Assembly: GCA_946886375.1 (NCBI GenBank) | Contig: CAMPIL010000012.1 | Span: 1 to 20,295 of the forward strand | DNA length: 20,295 bases | Direction of reading: 5' to 3' | Source of the DNA: an uncultured Phycisphaerales bacterium | GTDB taxonomy: Bacteria > Planctomycetota > Phycisphaerae > Phycisphaerales > SM1A02 | Shown: one piece after another, positions 7,844-15,664 of the stretch | Numbering within the stretch: the first letter of the stretch is position 1 | How the letters are laid out: the number at the start of each line of letters is the position of its first letter | Notes under the pieces: model-generated | Databases searched by the model: none | What the model was told of the DNA's origin: nothing | What the model saw: only the letters and a program-made list of their open reading frames with translations | Position numbers and translations under genes: made by a program

Positions 7844-7849
7844 TACACT
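7844..7849 (+). promoter_or_regulatory. Candidate -10 element directly upstream of a GTG start (leaderless)
   Basis: TACACT fits the TAnnnT -10 pattern and ends exactly six bases before the GTG at 7856. Transcription would therefore begin at or next to the first codon. No Shine-Dalgarno is visible in front of the gene, consistent with a leaderless mRNA. I found no clear -35. Confidence 0.35.
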
Positions 7850-7855
7850 GCCTGC

Positions 7856-9166
7856 GTGACCAGCGAAACGGCGGACATTGCAATCGTGGGAGCCGGGGCG
7901 GCTGGGCTGATGGCGGGAATCTGGGCCGGCCGTGCGGCGTGTGCCAATGGCGGGCCGCAGGCACGTCCGAAGATCGTTCTGCTGGACGGAGCCAAATCAC
8001 TGGGCGCGAAAATCCTCGTCGCCGGCGGTGGGAGGTGCAACGTCACGCACGATGTCGTGGACGATCTCGCGTTCGCAGGCTCATCCCGCAACGCTATTCG
8101 CAAGGTGCTGCGCCGCTTCGATGTGCCACACACGATCGAGTTCTTCCGCGAATCAGGCGTCGATTTAAAGCGTGAGGAAACCGGCAAACTGTTTCCAACG
8201 ACCGACAAGGCACGCACCGTGCTGGATGCGCTGGTGAATGCCGCGCGCCGGGCCGGTGCGGAGATCCGTAACCCGTGGCGGGTGGAAAGCGTGACTGCAG
8301 GGCCGGATTCGCGATTCATCATTGCGGGCCCAAGCGGTGAACTCGCGGCGAAGAGCGTGATCCTTGCTTCTGGTGGCAAGAGCCTCCCGAAGACGGGATC
8401 AGATGGGCACGGCTATGCGATCGCTCGCACTCTGGGCCACTCGATCACGCCGCGCGTCTTTCCCGCGCTGGTGCCGCTGACGCTGCCGAAGGACCATTTC
8501 ATCTGCGGCCTGAGCGGGCTTTCCACCATCGCTCGATTGGAAGTTCGCAGCGGAACCGGGAAAAAACTGCACGAGTTCACCGACTCGATGCTCTGCACGC
8601 ACTTTGGTCTTTCGGGCCCGGGCGTGCTGGACATCAGCCGGTACTACACCGATGTCAAGATGCACGATGCGAGTGCGCAATTGGTCGTGAACTGGCTGCC
8701 GGAGGAGGATGTTGAATCGGTGGATCGAGCACTGGCGAATCTCGGCAAGGTCAGCAGCGGCCGGTGGCTGCGCGAAAGGGCGTGGGGAGGTGGTTCCAAT
8801 GCCTTGCCACACAGATTGGCTGAAGCGTTATGCGTGCAGGCTGATGTTGATCCATCTGCGCCGGCTCACCACCTCACTCGAGAAAAACGCAGGACGCTGG
8901 CAAGAACTATTGCGGAAATGCCGCTGCCGGTGACGGGCGATCGCGGGTTTGCCTACGCCGAGGTCACCGCAGGCGGCGTGCCGCTGAGCGAATTGAAACT
9001 GGAAACGATGGAATCGCGCACCCGATCGGGGCTTTACATCATCGGCGAGGTGTGCGATGTGGACGGCCGAATCGGCGGCTACAACTTCCAATGGGCCTGG
9101 GCCAGCGGGTTTGTAGCAGGGACCGCAGCGGGGAGCGCGTGCCAGGCGCACTCCGTCACGGCATGA
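7856..9166 (+). CDS. BaiN/RdsA-family NAD(P)/FAD-dependent oxidoreductase (HI0933 family)
   Basis: This is a 436-residue flavoprotein. The N-terminal dinucleotide-binding fold is IAIVGAGAAGLMAG (8-21), followed by the family signature LGAKILVAGGGRCNVT (49-64). A second glycine segment, ILASGGKSLPKTGSDGHGY, lies at 169-187 and SGPGVLDISRYY at 253-264. The C-terminal FAD motif is GLYIIGEVCDVDGRIGGYNFQWAWASG (392-418, read in parts). All are hallmarks of the HI0933/YhiN group, whose physiological substrates are mostly unknown, so I assign no specific reaction. The start is the GTG at 7856. The open frame extends far upstream on paper, but that part is antisense to lepB and the family motif begins just after this GTG. 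The gene is divergent from lepB and ends 6 bp from the convergent beta-propeller gene. It may be translated from a leaderless mRNA. Confidence 0.92.
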   Translation: MTSETADIAIVGAGAAGLMAGIWAGRAACANGGPQARPKIVLLDGAKSLGAKILVAGGGRCNVTHDVVDDLAFAGSSRNAIRKVLRRFDVPHTIEFFRESGVDLKREETGKLFPTTDKARTVLDALVNAARRAGAEIRNPWRVESVTAGPDSRFIIAGPSGELAAKSVILASGGKSLPKTGSDGHGYAIARTLGHSITPRVFPALVPLTLPKDHFICGLSGLSTIARLEVRSGTGKKLHEFTDSMLCTHFGLSGPGVLDISRYYTDVKMHDASAQLVVNWLPEEDVESVDRALANLGKVSSGRWLRERAWGGGSNALPHRLAEALCVQADVDPSAPAHHLTREKRRTLARTIAEMPLPVTGDRGFAYAEVTAGGVPLSELKLETMESRTRSGLYIIGEVCDVDGRIGGYNFQWAWASGFVAGTAAGSACQAHSVTA

Positions 9167-9172
9167 TGAGAT

Positions 9173-10240
9173 TTACTCTGTCCCGCTTTGGGTTTCTTTC
9201 CCGCCGGCAGGCTGTGTCGCGGGAGGTTGAGTCGGCGCGGATGCGGGAGTGAACACCTCGTACTCGCGCAACTCGGCATCCTCGAGCGCCTGCGCCGGAA
9301 CCGCGACGAACAGCCGGCGCAAGTGCGGCGCCAGCAGCGAAGTTCCCGCGCCGGGTGACGTGGGAACTCGGTCGGCCAGCGCGTACGTATCGGCGTCCTT
9401 CTGCTCGAACACGTCAATGGTTCCCGCGCCGCATGAGGCGAAGATTCGCCGCGATGTCGCGTCGTAGAACAGATCATCACAATGATCCATCATGCGCAGC
9501 GTGGTGATGACCGTGCCGGTGTCGGTGTTGAGCACGAGCAACTGCGAATAACCGCGCGTGGCGAGAAACAGCCGGTGATTGGCCATCGCAGTGTTGCCGT
9601 GCGAATCACCCAGCGGCCAGCGGGCGATTTCTTCCATGGTTTCGCAGTTGACCACGACAACGACCGAGGCCAGCGGCAGGTTGACGAACATGCGCTGACC
9701 CGTTGCCTCGATCTCAAAGGCCTCGGGATGCTCTTGGAACTTCACGACGTTGAGCATCTTGCCTGTCTTGGCGTCGATCGCGCACACGCCGTTGCTGTAG
9801 GCCAGGTACAACCGGCCTGTCGGTTCGTGATACCGAAGATCATCAGCTCCCGGTCGCGCCGCGGCCGTCTGGGTCAGATTGAAGGTTTCGGCATTGAAAA
9901 ACTGGCATGTGCCTGAGCCAGAGCACGACACCACCACCGTATCCATCGAAGGGATGTACACCGGCTGCTGTGGCTGATTGAGTTGCTCAATGCGGTGCAC
10001 CACCGTGCCGCGCTGCAGATCGATCACGTCCATGGTGAACGCCCCCAGCGCACTGATGAAAAGCCGCTGACGCTTGGGATCCAGCGTCATGTGATCAAGT
10101 CGGCTGGTGGCGTGAGGCAACTTGATGGATCGGATCAGCCGCAGCGAGTCCTGTGCAGACGCATCGTTGACAGCAAACGACATCGCGCAGGCAAGGACCA
10201 CGGTGAGAGCCACAACATTGCGGAAGCGAACGTGAAACAT
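9173..10240 (-). CDS. Secreted YVTN-type beta-propeller protein of unknown function
   Basis: This 355-residue protein starts at an ATG with GAGGAA seven bases upstream. The first 30 residues form a clear Sec signal peptide: FHVRFRN, a hydrophobic stretch VVALTVVLACAMSFAV, and likely cleavage after ASA-Q near 29-30. The mature part is a series of ~40-45-residue repeats with beta strands such as RLFISALGAFTMDVIDL, RLYLAYSNGVCAIDAKTG (143-160), RMFVNLPLASVVVVVN, RLFLATRGYSQLLVLNTDTG (223-242, read in parts) and RIFASCGAGTIDVFE. This is typical of a YVTN/cytochrome-d1-like propeller. The C-terminus (331-355) is a Pro/Thr/Ala-rich tail. There is no CxxCH heme site. The protein probably acts outside the cytoplasmic membrane, perhaps in binding. 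Its gene is divergent from the first DUF885 gene with 133 bp between, so a shared regulatory region is possible. Confidence 0.88.
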   Translation of the reverse strand: MFHVRFRNVVALTVVLACAMSFAVNDASAQDSLRLIRSIKLPHATSRLDHMTLDPKRQRLFISALGAFTMDVIDLQRGTVVHRIEQLNQPQQPVYIPSMDTVVVSCSGSGTCQFFNAETFNLTQTAAARPGADDLRYHEPTGRLYLAYSNGVCAIDAKTGKMLNVVKFQEHPEAFEIEATGQRMFVNLPLASVVVVVNCETMEEIARWPLGDSHGNTAMANHRLFLATRGYSQLLVLNTDTGTVITTLRMMDHCDDLFYDATSRRIFASCGAGTIDVFEQKDADTYALADRVPTSPGAGTSLLAPHLRRLFVAVPAQALEDAELREYEVFTPASAPTQPPATQPAGGKETQSGTE

Positions 10241-10361
10241 GGGAAAATTCCTCGTGCATTGCGGAAGGCGCCCAATCCTACTGGGGCCGTTTGCGATGTG
10301 CCAAGCCTCGTGCGGCGGACGTGCTGCAGATGCTTTGTGCAACACTCTGGAGGCAAAACGG

Positions 10362-10367
10362 TAACCT
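10362..10367 (+). promoter_or_regulatory. Candidate -10 element directly upstream of the first DUF885 gene
   Basis: TAACCT fits TAnnnT and ends six bases before the ATG at 10374, the same geometry as at 7844-7856. The AGAGG that could pass for a ribosome site is only one base from the ATG, too close for normal use. The geometry suggests a leaderless transcript. No clear -35 was found. Confidence 0.25.
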
Positions 10368-10373
10368 AGAGGC

Positions 10374-12200
10374 ATGCATTGCCTTGAATTGTTCGCTGCA
10401 TCGTTGATGATTGTTCTTCCCATGGCCTCGCACGCCGATCCGCCCAGCCGCCCGCCCGATGCCGGCAGTGCCCGCGCCGCCGCCCGGGAGCAGTTGCACC
10501 AACTCTTCGAGGAAAGGTTCCGCTGGCAACTGGAGCAGTGGCCGGAGATGGCGATGTCGCGTGGCGACTATTCCCACGCCGACCGCATCACTGACATCAG
10601 CCTCGCCGCCGTCCAGGAGCGATTCGACGCGACGGTGGAGCACCTGCACCGGCTGTCATCCATTGATCGCGAGGCGCTTTCCCCAGACGACATCGTGAAC
10701 TACGAGTTGTTCGCACTGGAACTGCAGAACGCGGTGGACGGCCACCGATTCCGCCAATTTCTCGCGCCGATCGGCGGGCGATCCGGTCCTCAGCAGGACA
10801 TTCCGCAGATGGCCGACCGCATTCGCCTCAACAGCGCGGAGGATTATTCAAACTACCTCACGCGATTGGAACTCGTGCCGAAGCAGGTGGATGATGTGAT
10901 CGAACTGCTGAAGACAGGCGTGAAGGAGAATCGCACTCCGCCGCAGGTGACGTTGGCCGGCGTGGGCAGTCAGTTCAAATCGCTGCTGGAAGGCGGCGGG
11001 TTGAACGCGCTGGCCGAGCCGTTCGAGCACGTTCCATCCTCGATGTCCGAAGCGCAGGCGAAGCAGTTGCGGGCGCGGTTCGACACGGTCTCGCTGCCAG
11101 CGGTGAAGGCCGCCTTGGCGAAACTGGGGCAGTATTTTTCGACGGAGTACTTCCCCAACTGCCGCAAGTCCATCGCCGCGATCGACTGGCCCGAAGGTGA
11201 GGATTACTACAACCACCAACTCCGGGTCATGACCACCACCGACCTGACCGCTCGCGAGATTCACGAACTGGGTTTGAGCGAAGTGAAGCGGATCAAGGCC
11301 GAGATGCTCAACGTCATCCGCGCCAGCGATTTTCTGTCGCTGCATCCAGAGGCCGCCAGCCTGAGCGATCAGAGGCTGTTCAATGCGTTCGTGCATTATC
11401 TTCGCACGGATTCTCGCTTCTACTACAACACGCCGGAAGAACTGCTCGCGGGCTATCGCGACATCTGCAAGCGCGTGGATGCGCAACTGCCCAAATATTT
11501 CGGAAAACTGCCCCGGCTTCCGTACGGTGTGTACGAAATTCCGCTGTTCATGGCCCCGCAGCAGACCACCGCGTACTACCAATCCGGCGACATCCGCAAC
11601 GCGCAGCCGGGCTACTTCATGGCCAACACCTACCAACTCGATCAGCGGCCGAAGTACGAAATGATCACGCTCGCCATGCACGAGGCCGTGCCCGGCCACC
11701 ATTTGCAGATCGCGCTGGCGCAGGAGATGGAGAACCAGCCCGAGTTCCGCAAGGATGCGTGGTTCAACGCGTACGGCGAGGGATGGGCGTTGTATTCAGA
11801 ACGGCTCGCGATCGAAATGGGCCTGCTCAGGAACTCATACGATGACTTCGGCCGTCTGACTTATGAAATGTGGCGGGCGTGCAGGCTTGTTGTCGATCCC
11901 GGCATGCACGCGCTGGGCTGGACGCGCGAGCAGGCGATCCAGTTCATGCTCGACAACACCGCGCTGAGCGAGCTCAACATCAAGAACGAAGTCGATCGCT
12001 ATATCGCCTGGCCCGGTCAGGCCACGGCGTACAAGATCGGCGAACTGCGAATCCGCGCGCTGCGCGAAAGGGCGGAAAAGGAACTCGGCGCGAAGTTCGA
12101 CATCCGCGACTTCCACGATGTCGTGCTGGGAGCCGGCGCGGTGCCGCTGAGCATTTTGGAACGGCGCGTGAATGAGTGGATGTCGCAATTGCGAAAATGA
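10374..12200 (+). CDS. DUF885-family putative metallohydrolase, exported (paralogue A)
   Basis: This 608-residue protein has an N-terminal signal peptide (hydrophobic LFAASLMIVLPMA, likely cleavage near ASH-A at 19-22) followed by an alpha-helical DUF885 domain. The family's probable metal site is visible as HEAVPGHHLQ (436-445) with a second conserved block, AYGEGWALYSERL (466-478). The WTREQAIQF and YIAWPGQATAYKIGELRIRAL segments (516-562) complete the C-terminal core. These resemble zinc carboxypeptidase-type active sites, so a peptidase or amidohydrolase role in the cell envelope is plausible but unproven. It is codon-typical for the window: the 60-base line starting at 11041 has 41 G+C. 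It is followed after 8 bp by a paralogue whose C-terminus is almost identical at DNA level. Met12 is an alternative start but would remove half the signal peptide. Confidence 0.88.
   Translation: MHCLELFAASLMIVLPMASHADPPSRPPDAGSARAAAREQLHQLFEERFRWQLEQWPEMAMSRGDYSHADRITDISLAAVQERFDATVEHLHRLSSIDREALSPDDIVNYELFALELQNAVDGHRFRQFLAPIGGRSGPQQDIPQMADRIRLNSAEDYSNYLTRLELVPKQVDDVIELLKTGVKENRTPPQVTLAGVGSQFKSLLEGGGLNALAEPFEHVPSSMSEAQAKQLRARFDTVSLPAVKAALAKLGQYFSTEYFPNCRKSIAAIDWPEGEDYYNHQLRVMTTTDLTAREIHELGLSEVKRIKAEMLNVIRASDFLSLHPEAASLSDQRLFNAFVHYLRTDSRFYYNTPEELLAGYRDICKRVDAQLPKYFGKLPRLPYGVYEIPLFMAPQQTTAYYQSGDIRNAQPGYFMANTYQLDQRPKYEMITLAMHEAVPGHHLQIALAQEMENQPEFRKDAWFNAYGEGWALYSERLAIEMGLLRNSYDDFGRLTYEMWRACRLVVDPGMHALGWTREQAIQFMLDNTALSELNIKNEVDRYIAWPGQATAYKIGELRIRALRERAEKELGAKFDIRDFHDVVLGAGAVPLSILERRVNEWMSQLRK
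11997..12148 (+). repeat. Gene-conversion tract, copy in paralogue A
   Basis: These 152 bases match 13742-13893 at 149 positions. The three differences are at 12023, 12024 and 12126, leaving a perfect core of 101 bases (12025-12125). Sequence on either side diverges at once. The tract encodes residues 542-592. Confidence 0.9.
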
Positions 12201-12208
12201 GGTGAACG

Positions 12209-13951
12209 ATGCTACGACTGATGCGATTTGCTGCGACCATTTTTTGCTTTGTGATCACGGCTGAAGTGAACGGTCGCGATGCCGATTCGCAAGTGAATCA
12301 GGTGCTTGACGAAATAGATGCATTTTGGGCGTTGCCCCCTGAGCAGAAATACGATTCTGATACGAACTCTCTCGTTTGCGAGCGCATTCGGGAGATTCGG
12401 GGGCGACTTACTCTGATAGATCGAAATGCAATTTCAAAGGCATTGCACGACGACTATGACGTTGCCCGCGCATGGCTTCAAGCCGCTGACTCGTGCGAGT
12501 TCAACGATATTCGCTGGCCGATCGGTCCATTCTGGGGTGTTCACCGGCGCGTTGGTTCGTTGGGACTTTCCACCCGCATTTCAAGCATTGAGCAGTGCCG
12601 GGCATATGTGAACACGATTCGGTCGACCAGCGACACTGTCGATCGGACGATTGAATTGATGCGGCGTCTGATCGCGAAGAAGGTCACGCCGTCGCGTATT
12701 ACTGTGCAGAACATTCCCACGGAAATTACCATACTGCTCGGTGCAAAATTTGAGGAACTGCAGTATCCCTTTTCGTCCGCATGGGAGATGTTGCCGACCC
12801 GTGAACGAGACGTATTGTGGCGCCAGTTCAACGAAACTGAGATGCCGCGCCTCCGGGCATCAATGAATAAATTGTTGCAGTTCATTGAATCCGAATGTTT
12901 GCCGGCGTGCCGATCGTCCGTCGGGGTGCGCGAGGTTCCGCTTGGTAAGGAGTTCTACCGTTATTGTCTTCGTGAATTGGCCGAAACTGACCTTGAACCG
13001 GAACAGGTCCATGCTCTTGGTGTGGCAGAGGTCAGGCGAATTTGGAGTGATCTGATTGCGACGATTCGGAAAACAGATTTTTATGCTGCCGATCAAGATC
13101 TGCGTCTGCTTGATGATCTGCAACTGTTCGCCGCATTTCGCACGAACATTCTGCAGGACCCGTCATCTCGATCTGATGATGGAGAAACAGTGCTTCGCGA
13201 ATACCAGCATGTCTTCAAAATGGTGGATCATTGGCTGCCGCAATTCTTCAAGAGACTCCCTCAACTGACCTTTGGCGTGGCGCCAAATCCAAGCGTCGGT
13301 CGAGATGGTGGCATTGTTGCGTACCGCCAAGGCAGTCTGCGCAGTGGCATGGCGAGCGTTGTGACGGTTGATTTGAGTGAGCCTCGTGCGCACCTGCGGT
13401 GTTTCATCACACCGCTTGGAATGCATGAAGGAGTTCCCGGGCATCACCTGCAGATTGCATTGGCGGCTGAAAACGAGGCGCTGCGGCCATTTCGCCGTTC
13501 GGTGTGGTTCAGCGCCTTTGGCGAGGGTTGGGCGCTGTATGCAGAGAGGCTCGGCTATGAGATGGAACTATACGAGACGCCGACAGCGCGGATCGGGGCG
13601 CTGGCCTCGGAGATGCACCGCGCATGCCGTCTCGTTGTTGATCCTGGAATTCATTGGCTCGGATGGACGCGAGAGCAAGGGGTTGAATTCCTGAAGCAAC
13701 ACACATTGCTTTCGGATTCGTCCATTGAAGACGACGTAACCCGCTATATCGCCTGGCCCGGTCAGGCTGCGGCGTACAAGATCGGCGAACTGCGAATCCG
13801 CGCGCTGCGCGAAAGGGCGGAAAAGGAACTCGGCGCGAAGTTCGACATCCGCGACTTCCACGATGTCGTGTTGGGAGCCGGCGCGGTGCCGCTCAACGTG
13901 CTCGAGCGTAGGGTGAATGAGTGGATTAAATCGACAATCGATCAGCCATGA
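12209..13951 (+). CDS. DUF885-family putative metallohydrolase, exported (paralogue B, diverged)
   Basis: This 580-residue paralogue has its own signal peptide (LMRFAATIFCFVITAEV, cleavage probably near residue 21-24) and a good ribosome site: GAGG six bases before the ATG, overlapping the upstream stop. The probable metal-site motif HEGVPGHHLQIAL (406-418) and GEGWALYAERL (438-448) are conserved, so it is likely active. Outside the C-terminus it is poorly similar to paralogue A, and it lacks A's 35-residue Pro/Ala-rich linker after the signal peptide. Base use differs: two sampled 60-base lines (13021, 13081) have only 28 and 30 G+C. The last ~60 residues switch abruptly to high GC and to near-identity with paralogue A. 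That points to an old or foreign gene partly overwritten by its neighbour. It probably shares a transcript with paralogue A. Confidence 0.88.
   Translation: MLRLMRFAATIFCFVITAEVNGRDADSQVNQVLDEIDAFWALPPEQKYDSDTNSLVCERIREIRGRLTLIDRNAISKALHDDYDVARAWLQAADSCEFNDIRWPIGPFWGVHRRVGSLGLSTRISSIEQCRAYVNTIRSTSDTVDRTIELMRRLIAKKVTPSRITVQNIPTEITILLGAKFEELQYPFSSAWEMLPTRERDVLWRQFNETEMPRLRASMNKLLQFIESECLPACRSSVGVREVPLGKEFYRYCLRELAETDLEPEQVHALGVAEVRRIWSDLIATIRKTDFYAADQDLRLLDDLQLFAAFRTNILQDPSSRSDDGETVLREYQHVFKMVDHWLPQFFKRLPQLTFGVAPNPSVGRDGGIVAYRQGSLRSGMASVVTVDLSEPRAHLRCFITPLGMHEGVPGHHLQIALAAENEALRPFRRSVWFSAFGEGWALYAERLGYEMELYETPTARIGALASEMHRACRLVVDPGIHWLGWTREQGVEFLKQHTLLSDSSIEDDVTRYIAWPGQAAAYKIGELRIRALRERAEKELGAKFDIRDFHDVVLGAGAVPLNVLERRVNEWIKSTIDQP
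13742..13893 (+). repeat. Gene-conversion tract, copy in paralogue B
   Basis: This is the partner of 11997-12148 at an offset of 1745 bases. The tract is GC-rich like paralogue A and unlike the rest of paralogue B, so A was probably the donor. It encodes residues 512-562. Confidence 0.9.
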
Positions 13952-14196
13952 TGATCCCGCCAACTCCCAATAGAAGCCGCGCTTCGAGAACCACTTTGAA
14001 ATTAGCGCACACTCCGCAGCGGTTGTCGGGGGCGGGACATTTATTCGGTACCCCCATGCTGGCAGCCGCTTGGGCGATATCTTGACCCAGTCATCGTAAG
14101 TCTGAGGCGAACTACTTCGGCAATGCTGGCCGGCCAAGTACTACAACTGTCTGGGGCCTCGTTGCCAAGGACGCCTGTTCCGTACCGAGGCGGTGC

Positions 14197-14424
14197 TCAC
14201 GCCGCCTTGCGTTCGACGCGATTCAGGTACTCTTGCAGATCAACCGCGCTTGGCTTGCGGTGTAGCGATGTCAGCGCGTTCTGAATCCTGTGCAGCACCG
14301 CGGGAGTTTCCCACGATGTCAGCGGCGAAGTTGCACGCACCTGCACCCAGACACCCGGCGCGACTTCGCGCAGCGTGCGGTGCGGATGCGAAAGGTAGTT
14401 GTGCAGCGGTTTGATGAATCGCAT
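14197..14424 (-). CDS. Small protein of unknown function (75 aa)
   Basis: I do not recognise this protein. It is supported by AGGAG seven bases before the ATG (14436-14432) and by its place 58 bp downstream of the MBL-fold gene on the same strand, which suggests co-transcription. The sequence is basic, with no membrane helix or signal peptide. A His-rich N-terminus (LHNYLSHPHRTLRE, 7-20) is followed by a short beta-like part (GVWVQVRATS, 24-33). A predicted amphipathic helical second half (AVLHRIQNALTSLH and SAVDLQEYLNRVERK) ends the protein. There are no cysteines. It could be a small regulator or a partner of the hydrolase, but nothing in the sequence decides this. Confidence 0.6.
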   Translation of the reverse strand: MRFIKPLHNYLSHPHRTLREVAPGVWVQVRATSPLTSWETPAVLHRIQNALTSLHRKPSAVDLQEYLNRVERKAA

Positions 14425-14482
14425 GGGCGTGCTCCTGGGTCTGGCAGTCCGCTTTTATCGACCCTCACACCGGGGCAATCGA

Positions 14483-15136
14483 CTAAAAACCTTCGAGAAC
14501 GTAAGGATTTTGCATTCGCTCCTCGCCGATGGTCGTTTTCGGACCGTGACCCGGATAGATCATCATGTCATCGGGCAGTGTCATCAGCCGCTGGATCGTG
14601 GCCCGCAAGTGTTGCGCGTTGGAAGTAGGGAAGTCGAAGCGGCCGATGCTGCCTGCGAACAGCGTATCGCCGACGATCGCCTGATTGGATTCATCGTGTA
14701 TGAGGCATGCCCCGCCAGGGCTGTGGCCGGGCGCGTGCATCACGCGCCAGCGGCTGCCGTTCAGTTCCAGCACTTCACCATCCTTGAAGAGGTGATCCGG
14801 TTCGGTGCACGTGACCGGCATTCCGATGAGCGCGGAAAGATTGAGCATGGCGTCGCTGCAGAACCGCGCCTCGGCTTCGTGGATGTAGAGAGGAAGCCGG
14901 CCGAAACGGCTGAGCGCGCGATCAACCCCCGCGATGTGATCCAGATGCGAATGCGTCAGGAGGATGGCCGTCGGCCGCAGCCGGTGGCGCTCGATCCATT
15001 GAAACATCTGCTCAGGCTGGAAACCGCAGTCCACGATCCAGCAGGACATGCCTTCGGCCGGCGTGCCCGGCGTCACGACGAAACAGTTGGTCTGGTATTC
15101 GCCAAGCACAAAAGGTGTGATGATTGGGGCAGCCAA
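14483..15136 (-). CDS. MBL-fold metallohydrolase, glyoxalase II-like
   Basis: This 217-residue metallo-beta-lactamase-fold enzyme has the full metal-binding set. It includes THSHLDH (61-67), His138 in HAPGHSPGG, Asp157 in GDTLFAGSIGR, and His197 in YPGHGP. The GDTLFAGSIGR and YPGHGPKTTIGEER motifs place it with the short hydroxyacylglutathione-hydrolase-like (YcbL) branch, which hydrolyses thioesters. It lacks the longer C-terminal domain of classical GloB. Whether it acts on S-lactoylglutathione or another thiol ester cannot be told. The start is TTG at 15136; an in-frame TGA lies just upstream, so no longer form exists. It is divergent from the cupin gene and followed by the 75-aa gene. Confidence 0.9.
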   Translation of the reverse strand: MAAPIITPFVLGEYQTNCFVVTPGTPAEGMSCWIVDCGFQPEQMFQWIERHRLRPTAILLTHSHLDHIAGVDRALSRFGRLPLYIHEAEARFCSDAMLNLSALIGMPVTCTEPDHLFKDGEVLELNGSRWRVMHAPGHSPGGACLIHDESNQAIVGDTLFAGSIGRFDFPTSNAQHLRATIQRLMTLPDDMMIYPGHGPKTTIGEERMQNPYVLEGF

Positions 15137-15246
15137 TGGGGTTCATCCGAATAGAAGAATGCTTGGACCGGTTGCGTCGGTTGGTGATAGAGTACCGTAC
15201 CGAATTGGTGGTGTTTGCGGCTGTCTTGCCGCGATGGAGCAGGCCG

Positions 15247-15615
15247 ATGCTGGTGCGACGTGCTGATGAAACTCCCGGAACCCCCATGCAGATGCAGGGA
15301 GTCAAGGGCGTCACCATGCGCATGATGGTCGGCCGGGCCGACGGCGCGCCGAATTTCGCGATGCGCCATTTCACCGTCGAGCCCGGCGGGAACACCCCTC
15401 ATCACAGCCACAACTACGAGCACGAGATTTTCATTGTCGAAGGGGCCGGCCGGGCCGAAAGCGATGGCGAGTTCCACGACATTTGCGCGGGCGACGTGCT
15501 GTTCGTTGAGCCCAATACGGTGCACCAGTTCGTCAACACCGGAACCGCGCCGCTGAAGTTCCTGTGCATGGTCCCAATGACCTTTGACTGCGGCAAACCC
15601 ACGCCCGGCAGTTGA
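15247..15615 (+). CDS. Small single-domain cupin
   Basis: This 122-residue protein is a complete cupin barrel. Motif 1 is GGNTPHHSHNYEHEIFIVEG (48-66, read in parts), giving candidate metal ligands His53, His55 and Glu60. Motif 2 is GDVLFVEPNTVHQFVNTG, giving His93. All four ligands are present, so it should bind a divalent metal. Small cupins of this type range from dioxygenases and isomerases to sensors, so the substrate is unknown. The frame is open further upstream to 15124, but the ATG at 15247 has GGAG seven bases before it and begins where cupin similarity begins. The upstream part would overlap the divergent MBL gene. It sits back to back with the MBL-fold hydrolase. Confidence 0.85.
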   Translation: MLVRRADETPGTPMQMQGVKGVTMRMMVGRADGAPNFAMRHFTVEPGGNTPHHSHNYEHEIFIVEGAGRAESDGEFHDICAGDVLFVEPNTVHQFVNTGTAPLKFLCMVPMTFDCGKPTPGS

Positions 15616-15664
15616 TGGGCCTGCGCGCTGCCCGCCCGTTCATGTTCCACCGAGAAGATCACCC

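Noticed and set aside
6935..7855. A 743-aa reading that extends the flavoprotein upstream to 6935
   Set aside because: The extra part is antisense to lepB and has no matching domain. The FAD motif begins just after the GTG at 7856.
10848..11702. Minus-strand frame of 284 codons inside DUF885 paralogue A
   Set aside because: Antisense shadow. The equivalent frame recurs opposite paralogue B only because the DNA there is nearly identical.
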